Origin: Planctomicrobium sp.
GTDB taxonomy: Bacteria; Planctomycetota; Planctomycetia; Planctomycetales; Planctomycetaceae
Assembly: GCA_029259835.1 (NCBI GenBank)
Contig: JAJDEL010000486.1
Location: forward strand, 1-7,055
Reading direction: 5' to 3'
Length of the DNA stretch: 7,055 nt
Both the position numbers and the translations under genes were made by a program. Positions within the stretch are counted from its first letter, which is position 1. Each line of letters opens with the position of its first letter. The notes under the pieces are model-generated. The model saw nothing but the letters and a program-made list of their open reading frames with translations. It searched no databases and was not told the DNA's origin. Of this stretch, positions 1-5,786 are shown piece after piece.

Positions 1-732
1 CTGAAGCAAACCGGTCGGCTCAAACGCCAGGCCTTCTTCACCTGGTTCCCGCACCTGGTCCCAGCAGTGTCCGTTCGCGCGGGTGGCTGGAAGTTGATTC
101 GACGATTTGAGCCACATCCGAAATATCCGGAAGTCCGAGAGCTCTACTACCTCAAGGATGACATTGGAGAAACCAGCAATCTGGCAATTCGGATGCCGGA
201 TAAGGTGAAAGAACTCGACGCACTCGTCGATCAGTTTGTGAAGGACACTGGCGCGTTAGTTCCGAAACCGAATCCGAATTTCAACTCGACCGCTCCGAAG
301 TCTCTAGCCAAAGCGAACTCAGATTCGATCGCGGGCCTTGTTGCCAGAATGTGCAAAGTGACTGTGATTGGCGGCGCAATCCGGATCACCGCAGATGGAC
401 GTCAGCCGTTTCTCGGCACAGCTCAAGTGAAATTCAACGGTCCGCTCACGTTAAAGCTGCGAGTTCGCAGCAAGACTGGCGGAAAAGGACGAGTTCACTG
501 GAAAACCACTGGTCAGGTTTCGTTTCCAGAATCCTCGCAAATCGCGACCTACGACCTGTCGGCTGGAACGACGTGGCAGGACGTTTCGGTCTCCTTACCG
601 GTGCAGGGCAAACCGTCAGTGATCCGGCTGTATCTACCCGCCGAAAAAGCGGCCGTGGAATTGCAGTCGATTCAGTTCATGGACAAGAACGGCAAAAAGA
701 AATCATGGAATTTTTTTGGAGAGGCACAATGA
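1..732 (+). CDS. Sulfatase C-terminal part with added beta-rich domain (5' truncated)
   Basis: The frame is open from the first base to TGA 730-732 (243 residues), so the start and the catalytic N-terminal part (formylglycine motif, most metal ligands) lie outside the window. Residues 25-62 (VRAGGWKLIRRF, then LYYLKDDIGETSNLA) form the last beta-strand block typical of type I (S1) sulfatases, where the protein reports its residual C-terminal sheet. Residues 63-94 are the usual C-terminal helix, ending in PKPNPNF, a common end point of planctomycete sulfatases. About 150 further residues (95-243) are rich in beta-strand patterns (GPLTLKLRVRSK, WQDVSVSLPV, SVIRLYLPA), suggesting an accessory sandwich domain that may bind glycan. 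The family hydrolyses sulfate esters, usually on exported enzymes acting on polysaccharides. The stop overlaps the next start (ATGA), implying co-translation. Sulfatase identity is solid; substrate and tail function are unknown. Confidence 0.88.
   Translation: MKQTGRLKRQAFFTWFPHLVPAVSVRAGGWKLIRRFEPHPKYPEVRELYYLKDDIGETSNLAIRMPDKVKELDALVDQFVKDTGALVPKPNPNFNSTAPKSLAKANSDSIAGLVARMCKVTVIGGAIRITADGRQPFLGTAQVKFNGPLTLKLRVRSKTGGKGRVHWKTTGQVSFPESSQIATYDLSAGTTWQDVSVSLPVQGKPSVIRLYLPAEKAAVELQSIQFMDKNGKKKSWNFFGEAQ
718..724 (+). promoter_or_regulatory. Ribosome binding site deciding the hydrolase start
   Basis: GGAGAGG lies four bases before ATG 729 (seven from its GGAG core), inside the end of the sulfatase gene. 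It supports ATG 729 over an in-frame ATG at 705, which has only an A-rich stretch before it, and over the far-upstream continuation of the same frame. Confidence 0.7.
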
Positions 733-1547
733 GCCACACATCAAAAATCCTTACCTCAGTCTTAGTTGCAGTACTGTTACTCCTGGTACATAAGGACGGC
801 ATTACGGTGTGTGCCGGTGCTGAACCTCAGCAAGACAGGAAATCCAAATCTACTCCACCGACTCGGAACGAGCATTACGTCAGGCACACTTTCAAAGCTA
901 AAGACGGAACTGCAATCGACTACTGGATGATGTCTCCGGCGAAGATTGAGGAAGGCCGTCTGTATCCGCTGGTTCTGGCTCTGCATGGTCGCGGCGGCAG
1001 TACAGTAGCGGCAACGGAGTTGGGCTCGAATGCGTTACGAGAGCGATTCCCGTGTTTTGTGATGGCACCCGCTTCGACTGCTGCTGGGCACTGGGCACGA
1101 CCGACCGGCTTCGGCAAGACCCGAAAGAATGGACGGAACACCAAGGCGATGCTGCCAGCGGCTCTCGAGGCGATGGACGCATTCATCGAGGAGCATCCCA
1201 TCGATCCTGATCGAATCTACGTGACAGGTCAGTCGATGGGGGGAGCTGGGACGTTCGGCGCCATGATCCTCAGCCCCAACATCTTCGCGGCAGCCATTCC
1301 GGTCTGTGGCAGATGGGATCCCAAAGATGCTGGCAAGCTGAAAAATATCGCCATCTGGGTATTCCACGGCGACGAGGACAAAGTTGTCTCAACGGACTAC
1401 AGCCGAAACATGGTTGCTGCTATCAGGAAAGCCGGTGGATCGCCTAAATACACAGAGTATGAAGGCGTCGCACACAACAGTTGGTCCCAAACCTATGCAT
1501 CTCGCGAGACCTGGAAATGGCTGTTTCAACAAGAACGCTCCCGTTGA
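729..1547 (+). CDS. Exported alpha/beta-hydrolase (esterase/peptidase-like)
   Basis: A 272-residue protein. Residues 1-31 look like a signal peptide: lysine at 6, hydrophobic 7-20, probable cleavage after AGA (29-31). The rest is a compact alpha/beta-hydrolase fold of the predicted-peptidase/PHB-depolymerase-like esterase type: strand and oxyanion turn LVLALHGRGG (81-90), nucleophile elbow GQSMGG with Ser169, acid in HGDEDKVV (Asp217 most likely), and catalytic His249 in EGVAHNSW. All three triad positions are present, so it should be active. Family members cleave carboxyl esters (acetyl, feruloyl, polyester), rarely peptides. The ATGA overlap with the sulfatase gene suggests coupled translation, and with sulfatases around it a job in de-esterifying a glycan is reasonable but inferred. 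The reading frame stays open upstream to about 351, but this overlaps the sulfatase and lacks a start signal, so ATG 729 was chosen. Confidence 0.88.
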   Translation: MSHTSKILTSVLVAVLLLLVHKDGITVCAGAEPQQDRKSKSTPPTRNEHYVRHTFKAKDGTAIDYWMMSPAKIEEGRLYPLVLALHGRGGSTVAATELGSNALRERFPCFVMAPASTAAGHWARPTGFGKTRKNGRNTKAMLPAALEAMDAFIEEHPIDPDRIYVTGQSMGGAGTFGAMILSPNIFAAAIPVCGRWDPKDAGKLKNIAIWVFHGDEDKVVSTDYSRNMVAAIRKAGGSPKYTEYEGVAHNSWSQTYASRETWKWLFQQERSR

Positions 1548-1595
1548 TCGAAATCGCCGAACGCCAGATTAATCGTTGAAACAGAAACTCGTTCC

Positions 1596-1615
1596 AGGAG
1601 GCTTCCGCAGAAGCC
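1596..1615 (+). promoter_or_regulatory. Strong Shine-Dalgarno with a hairpin up to the start codon
   Basis: AGGAGG (1596-1601) is the best ribosome site in the window but sits 14 bases before ATG 1616. The intervening sequence folds perfectly: GGCTTC (1600-1605), loop CGCA, GAAGCC (1610-1615). The stem takes in the last two G of the Shine-Dalgarno and ends directly at the ATG. It could shorten the effective spacing when folded, or hide the site. The inverted repeat is seen; any role is inference. Confidence 0.5.
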
Positions 1616-2374
1616 ATGCAACACAGAAACGATCACAAAATGATTCAGTCGCTCAGAATTCAAACGGGAATCCTAATATCGGCTTTCCTGTTCGCCACGA
1701 CGCTCAGCGTGTCAGGAGAGGACACAGAAGTATTTCGAGAGTCATTCGACAACTTTGATTCCGCTCGTTTCAGCACAAAGATCCCGAACAAGAACACGAC
1801 AGTCCGTGACGGAGTGCTTTGGACGCGAGGCAAGAGCGGCGGGAAATATCCTCCGATGGTCTATCTCGATGTGGAAGGGAAGGACCTTGAGATCTCATTT
1901 CGGTACCGTCATCTTCAGGACGGCGGCATGGTCTGGTTCTTCGTCGATGGCGATGACGGCTTTGGAAGCGTCGATCACATGCTGCGCGTCAAACTGCTTC
2001 GCACGGGACTCCAGCTTCAAATCGATTCACACTCACTGGACCCGAATCACCCTGATCGGCAGAATAAGAGTCGCCCGGCCGACAAGGTCAGTAGCGCGTA
2101 TCGACTCAATGAGCGTTTCCCCCAGGAGCAGGTTGACCTTTCTGCCAACGTCTGGCATCAGGTGAAACTTGTCTTCCGAGGCGACACAGTTGACATTTCC
2201 GTCGATGGCAAGACTTGGAGCAAGACGCTGAAACATTCCTGTTTCAACGCTGCCAAGCGAAAGTTGTTATGGATGCAGAACGGTGGCGAAAAGGGCATAG
2301 AGATTGACGATATCCTTGTCAGCGAGGTCTCGTTGACCCTGGGGACGAATAGGCTTCAGGAGAGTTCAAAGTAA
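1616..2374 (+). CDS. Exported jelly-roll (LamG/DUF1080-like) protein
   Basis: A 252-residue product. After a short polar, basic start, residues 17-34 are hydrophobic and end in SVSG, consistent with a signal peptide cleaved near residue 34. The mature part has the layout of a concanavalin-like jelly roll: an opening FRESFDNF block (40-47), DGVLW (65-69), alternating strands (LEISFRYRH, GMVWFFVDGDDGFG, MLRVKLLRTGLQLQID), the common NVWHQVKLVFRGDTVDISVDGK segment in the second half (178-199) and a closing IDDILVSE strand (230-237). Such domains (DUF1080, LamG) are abundant in Planctomycetota and are usually linked to sugar binding or glycan cleavage. I see no clear catalytic acid pair, so binding is as likely as hydrolysis. 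Start choice: ATG 1616 has an AGGAGG, though at long spacing; ATG 1640 (244 residues) would give a cleaner signal peptide but has no ribosome site. Confidence 0.8.
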   Translation: MQHRNDHKMIQSLRIQTGILISAFLFATTLSVSGEDTEVFRESFDNFDSARFSTKIPNKNTTVRDGVLWTRGKSGGKYPPMVYLDVEGKDLEISFRYRHLQDGGMVWFFVDGDDGFGSVDHMLRVKLLRTGLQLQIDSHSLDPNHPDRQNKSRPADKVSSAYRLNERFPQEQVDLSANVWHQVKLVFRGDTVDISVDGKTWSKTLKHSCFNAAKRKLLWMQNGGEKGIEIDDILVSEVSLTLGTNRLQESSK

Positions 2375-2556
2375 ATGAATAGACCGATGACAGACGCCGC
2401 TTCGAACCTCATCGTCAAAAACTACCGGGAATTCTATACGGGTTGAATCACCCCTTCGAACTAGCCATCAAAGCCATCACCGGGAAAGAAACTTACTACT
2501 GCTGGGGACCTGGCGCCTCAGTGCGAAAGAATGAATAGGAATACAGGACTATCACC
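2375..2556 (+). other. 182-nt gap between jelly-roll and lactonase-like genes
   Basis: No convincing gene, hairpin terminator or promoter was found. It holds a degenerate direct repeat (listed separately) and two tiny frames: a 23-codon frame from ATG 2375 directly after the preceding stop, and a frame open 2383-2538 whose second half (from TTG 2443) encodes 31 residues with a protein-like composition (LNHPFELAIKAITG, then YYCWGPG). They lie in different frames and could be the two parts of a decayed gene, but I recognise neither. A modest CAGGA (2544-2548) precedes the next ATG by eight bases. Confidence 0.5.
2400..2486 (+). repeat. Degenerate direct repeat, period about 54-55 nt
   Basis: CTTCGAAC occurs at 2400-2407 and 2454-2461; ACCGGGAA occurs at 2424-2431 and 2479-2486. 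The two 8-mers keep the same order with spacers of 16 and 17 bases, so two roughly 32-nt units appear to be repeated. A shared TCAAA sits between them in both units. The units are otherwise diverged. This may be an old local duplication, a paired protein-binding site, or chance. Confidence 0.4.
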
Positions 2557-4446
2557 ATGAAGATGTTTTCGAAAGCTATGAGTTTGTTGCTCGCACTGCT
2601 CGCGTTTACTTCGACGGCAGATGCGTCTGAGCTGATTCCATTGCAGGCTGGAGCGGTCTCGATGGTCTTCGATGCGGATAACGTCTTTCTGCGTTACATT
2701 CGCATCGGGTCGCATGAAGTCTTGCGAGGCATCAACGCGCCAATCCGCAATCAAAACTGGGCTACGATTGCACCTGAAGTCTCGAATCTCCACGTCGAAC
2801 AGCGCGACGACAGCTTCAAAGTGACATTTGATGTAGCGTGTCAGCGGGCTGATATCGACTTCCGCTGGAAAGGTTCAATATCGGGAAGCGATCAGGGTGA
2901 GATCGAGTTTAAGTTTGATGGCGAAGCACATTCAACGTTTAAGAAAAACCGAATTGGCTTCTGCGTGCTACACGGACCGTCTGCTGCCGGTCAGCCGTGG
3001 GTGCTCGAAACGGTAGATGGGAGGAAGTCTCGTGGAGAATTTCCGAAGTTCATTTCAGCTCATCAGCCTGCAAAGAACCTGCGAGCGGTCACGCATGAAG
3101 TAGCGAAAGGTCTTCACGCCCGTGTCGCCTTCGAAGGGGACATCTTTGAAATGGAAGACCAGCGCAACTGGACTGATGCTTCGTTCAAGACCTACTGTAC
3201 ACCGTTGGAGATGCCTTACCCGGTCGAAGTCGCCAAAGGCTCTAAGATTTCCCAGAAGATCCGCATCAGCTTCGATGGTGATCTTCCGGATAAAGCCGCA
3301 TCGCCGAACGACCAGATCGTACTCACGGTCGGCAAGGAAATTTCCAAGTTGCCACTGCTCGGTGTGCAGGTTTCAAGCGAAGCCGAGAACCTGACGGACG
3401 AGCAAGTGAAGCGGCTCAGAGTGCTAAACTTGGATCATCTTCGCGTCGATTTGGCTCTTTCCGATGAGTCGTTTGTGGAGGACCTGCGACGGGCAACGGA
3501 CCAGGCCAAAGCTCTGGGAATTTCGCTCCAGATTGCCCTCGGTCTCGGGGAATCACCGTCATTCGAAACGCTGGTGAAAGAGGTCAATGACCTTCAGCCA
3601 CCAGTTTCGTTCTGGCTGGTCAGAGGTGGCGATCAGGCTCACTTTGAGATGGCGAGAAAACATCTTGGTTCGATTTCAGGTAACTCCAGGATTGGTGTCA
3701 CTCGCGTCACAAACTTCGTCGATCTGAATCGGGCCCGGCCGGTGGACACATCCATTGGGGCGGTCGGCTTTGCGATCAACCCACAGATTCACGCTTTCGA
3801 TAACGCATCGATGATCGAGACGCTGCCGATCCACGCCGATGCGGTCAACAGCACTAGACGGTTTGCTGGTGATCGTCCCCTGATCATTGGACCGATTACG
3901 CTGGTCCCTCAACTCCTCGACGGGGTCGACCAGCCAGGAGGTCCTCCGCAGGGAGGGCCACTTCCAACTTACGTCGATAAGCGGCAAGTCGAACCATTCA
4001 CCGCAGCTTGGATGCTGGGCAGTCTGAAGTACCTTGCCGACGCCGGTACGCACTCGGCCACATTTTTCGAGACCGTCGGCTGGAACGGAATCATGGACGC
4101 TGACGATGTCTCGTCGCGCCCAAAAGAGTTTCCATCGCGACCGGGTGACGTGTTCCCTGTCTATCACCTGATGAGGGAGATTGGCGAATTCAAAGGTGGC
4201 ACTGTGCGTCAGATCGACACGTCTAACAACCTTGCGGCCGTTGGACTGACTTTACAAAAACCGGGACAGATGCGAGTGCTCCTCGGCAATCTCACTGGTG
4301 AAGCTCAGACCGTGACGCTTCGAGGATTCAGCCGAAAATCAGTTGGTGTTCAGGTGCTCGGCGCGAACAAGACTCAGGCAACGCCGGAACTTTCCATCAG
4401 TCTGCCACCGTACGGCATCGCACGAATTGATCAGGTGATTGATTGA
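2557..4446 (+). CDS. Exported D-apionate lactonase-like protein
   Basis: A 629-residue protein. Residues 1-23 are a clear signal peptide (lysines at 2 and 6, hydrophobic 8-17, cleavage after ADA 21-23). The remainder matches from memory the three-part D-apionate lactonase (ApnL) family. The N-terminal beta domain contains LRYIRIGSHEVLRGI (45-59) and the signature EMEDQRNWTDASFKTY (198-213). The middle domain looks like a TIM barrel (about 265-545), with NPQIHAFD (408-415), AGDRPLIIGPITL (437-449), AWMLGSLKYLADAG (484-497), FETVGWNG (504-511) and VFPVYHLMREIGEFKGG (532-548). A small C-terminal beta domain follows (550-629). Characterised ApnL hydrolyses D-apionolactone to D-apionate in the cytoplasmic apiose pathway; an export signal is unusual for that role. 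The stop overlaps the transporter start. Family membership is likely; the exact lactone, and whether this branch still acts as a lactonase rather than a glycosidase-like enzyme, is uncertain. No symbol is assigned because specificity is unproven. Confidence 0.85.
   Translation: MKMFSKAMSLLLALLAFTSTADASELIPLQAGAVSMVFDADNVFLRYIRIGSHEVLRGINAPIRNQNWATIAPEVSNLHVEQRDDSFKVTFDVACQRADIDFRWKGSISGSDQGEIEFKFDGEAHSTFKKNRIGFCVLHGPSAAGQPWVLETVDGRKSRGEFPKFISAHQPAKNLRAVTHEVAKGLHARVAFEGDIFEMEDQRNWTDASFKTYCTPLEMPYPVEVAKGSKISQKIRISFDGDLPDKAASPNDQIVLTVGKEISKLPLLGVQVSSEAENLTDEQVKRLRVLNLDHLRVDLALSDESFVEDLRRATDQAKALGISLQIALGLGESPSFETLVKEVNDLQPPVSFWLVRGGDQAHFEMARKHLGSISGNSRIGVTRVTNFVDLNRARPVDTSIGAVGFAINPQIHAFDNASMIETLPIHADAVNSTRRFAGDRPLIIGPITLVPQLLDGVDQPGGPPQGGPLPTYVDKRQVEPFTAAWMLGSLKYLADAGTHSATFFETVGWNGIMDADDVSSRPKEFPSRPGDVFPVYHLMREIGEFKGGTVRQIDTSNNLAAVGLTLQKPGQMRVLLGNLTGEAQTVTLRGFSRKSVGVQVLGANKTQATPELSISLPPYGIARIDQVID
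4433..4438 (+). promoter_or_regulatory. Ribosome binding site within the lactonase-like gene, for the transporter
   Basis: AGGTGA lies seven bases before ATG 4446, inside the last codons of the upstream gene. It favours ATG 4446 over the adjacent TTG 4443, which would add only one residue. Together with the one-base stop/start overlap it indicates translational coupling. Confidence 0.6.
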
Positions 4447-5615
4447 TGAAGTCCGATTCACCACGCGCATCTAGGATATTCCTGGCACTGACCGCCGTCA
4501 GTGCGGTCGTCTTTGTCATGGCATGGAGCACGGACAGGGCGTCGTGGATCGGACCGGCTTTGGCTGGCTGTTTTCTCAGCCTTGCTCTGGCGTCATCGAC
4601 AGGGCAAGGCCTGCTGAGACAGTTAGCCTTCACGATCTGGATCGCCACTGGCGTCGTTGTCGGAATGGTCTTCCACAAATCGTTCATCACCTTTCCGCCG
4701 TGGTTCTTCGGACTTGGAGATTGGGAGCTGACCGTCCTCTTTATCCCGGTCCTGCAGATGATCATGTTCGCGATGGGGACGACGCTGAGCGCGGCGGATT
4801 TCACCCGTGTCTTCAAAATGCCCACCGGCGTCCTCATCGGTCTTGCCTGTCAGTTCACTATCATGCCACTGATTGGATTCAGTCTCGCTCGCGCCTTGGG
4901 GCTGGAGCCCGAAATTGCTGCGGGGCTGGTACTAGTGGGCTGCTCGCCGAGTGGGTTGGCCTCGAACGTGATGGCGTTTATCGCGAAGGCCAACGTCGCG
5001 ATGTCCGTCACCATGACCGCGTTTTCTACATTGCTCGCACCGCTCCTGACGCCACTACTGATGAATCTGCTCGCTGGCGAATTGGTGGAGATCGACGTCC
5101 CGGCGATGATGTGGAGCATGACCAAAATCGTGTTGCTCCCGGTCCTGGCCGGTCTAGTCTTTCATCATCTCATCTACCATCGGCTTAAGTGGCTCGACCG
5201 CGTCATGCCAATTATTTCGATGGTCGGCATCCTGATCATGACCGTGTTGACGGTCGCGATCGGACGTGACAAACTCTTGCAAGTCGGCCCACTTTTGATA
5301 CTAGCGTGCCTGATCCACAGCACGGCTGGTTTCACGCTGGGTTATTTCGTTTGTCGACTGCTGGGCAGAGATCAGCTCACTTGCCGGACAATTGCACTCG
5401 AAGTCGGTTTGCAGAATTCCGGCCTGGCCGCTGGTCTGGCCAAGTCGCTCGGAAAAGTCGCCACACTCGGGCTCGTGCCCATCGTCTTCGGTCCCGTGAT
5501 GAACATCATCGCGTCAATACTCGCCAACTGGTGGAGAACACATCCGAACAAGTCGACAGATGATGCGTCCACCCCTGTCTTGCACACAACACAAACAAAT
5601 TCAACCGAGAATTGA
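4446..5615 (+). CDS. Bile acid:sodium symporter (BASS/SBF) family transporter
   Basis: A 389-residue inner-membrane protein with about twelve hydrophobic segments. The conserved BASS core is clear: FIPVLQMIMFAMGTTLSAADF (99-119), the first crossover motif GCSPSGLASNVMAFIAKANV (165-184) leading into STLLAPLLTP (194-203), and the second crossover helix EVGLQNSGLAAGLA (319-332), whose E and Q correspond to sodium ligands in bacterial ASBT structures. BASS members usually have ten segments in about 300-330 residues; here two additional hydrophobic stretches (11-27 and 33-50) precede the first canonical helix. The hydrophilic tail (364-389) is cytoplasmic or disordered. Family members import organic anions (bile acids, pyruvate, pantoate and other carboxylates) with sodium. 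Translational coupling to the exported lactonase-like gene suggests the substrate is that enzyme's carboxylate product; this is inference. Confidence 0.9.
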   Translation: MKSDSPRASRIFLALTAVSAVVFVMAWSTDRASWIGPALAGCFLSLALASSTGQGLLRQLAFTIWIATGVVVGMVFHKSFITFPPWFFGLGDWELTVLFIPVLQMIMFAMGTTLSAADFTRVFKMPTGVLIGLACQFTIMPLIGFSLARALGLEPEIAAGLVLVGCSPSGLASNVMAFIAKANVAMSVTMTAFSTLLAPLLTPLLMNLLAGELVEIDVPAMMWSMTKIVLLPVLAGLVFHHLIYHRLKWLDRVMPIISMVGILIMTVLTVAIGRDKLLQVGPLLILACLIHSTAGFTLGYFVCRLLGRDQLTCRTIALEVGLQNSGLAAGLAKSLGKVATLGLVPIVFGPVMNIIASILANWWRTHPNKSTDDASTPVLHTTQTNSTEN

Positions 5616-5712
5616 AGGACACATTAAGACAAAATCCCTGAAAGTCTTCAAGAAAAACCAAGCTCATGGTGAACTCATCTTGTCGCTACGCGGCACAACC
5701 GAACAAGTCGGT

Positions 5713-5736
5713 CAGGCCACTCGACAGGGTGGCCTG
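5713..5736 (+). other. Strong 10-bp hairpin upstream of sulfatase (regulatory or terminator-like)
   Basis: Arms CAGGCCACTC (5713-5722) and GGGTGGCCTG (5727-5736) pair over all ten positions (nine Watson-Crick and one G-U), closed by the loop GACA. No T-run follows (the next bases are CGCAGTATC), so it is not a canonical intrinsic terminator. It ends 50 bases before the sulfatase ATG. It could be a 3'-end stabiliser for the upstream mRNA, an attenuator, or a protein-binding site. Confidence 0.55.
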
Positions 5737-5773
5737 CGCAGTATCAGAATTCGCACTCTGCCTCAATCTCCAA

Positions 5774-5778
5774 AAGGA
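5774..5778 (+). promoter_or_regulatory. Ribosome binding site of the second sulfatase
   Basis: AAGGA stands eight bases before ATG 5787, a normal spacing, and supports that start. The next in-frame ATG is past the signal peptide. Confidence 0.6.
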
Positions 5779-5786
5779 ACGATAAG

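Larger units (their letters stand above)
5616..5786 (+). other. 171-nt gap between transporter and second sulfatase
   Basis: It contains a strong hairpin (5713-5736, listed separately) and the ribosome site of the sulfatase. Two short frames cross it: one open from 5560 to TGA 5790, overlapping both neighbours, and one of 39 codons from ATG 5666 to TAA 5785. Neither has a good ribosome site or a recognisable product, so neither is called. No convincing -35/-10 pair was found. Confidence 0.5.

Noticed and set aside
700..717. T-run as a terminator
   Set aside because: Only a weak A/T pairing precedes it, it lies inside a coding sequence, and the next gene overlaps immediately.
351..728. Upstream continuation of the hydrolase frame, giving a 398-residue protein
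   Set aside because: It overlaps the sulfatase reading frame, whose protein sequence is clearly real, has no start signal, and would place the signal peptide in the middle of the protein.
1581..1630. ACAGAAAC repeated at 1581-1588 and 1623-1630
   Set aside because: A single short repeat flanking the start region, with no further similarity; probably chance.
3676..4167. 163-codon frame on the minus strand
   Set aside because: It lies wholly inside the lactonase-like gene, antisense to conserved motifs, and shows no recognisable domain.
4523..5188. 221-codon frame on the plus strand
   Set aside because: Shadow of the BASS gene: arginine-rich, no membrane segments, and antagonistic to a highly conserved transporter frame.
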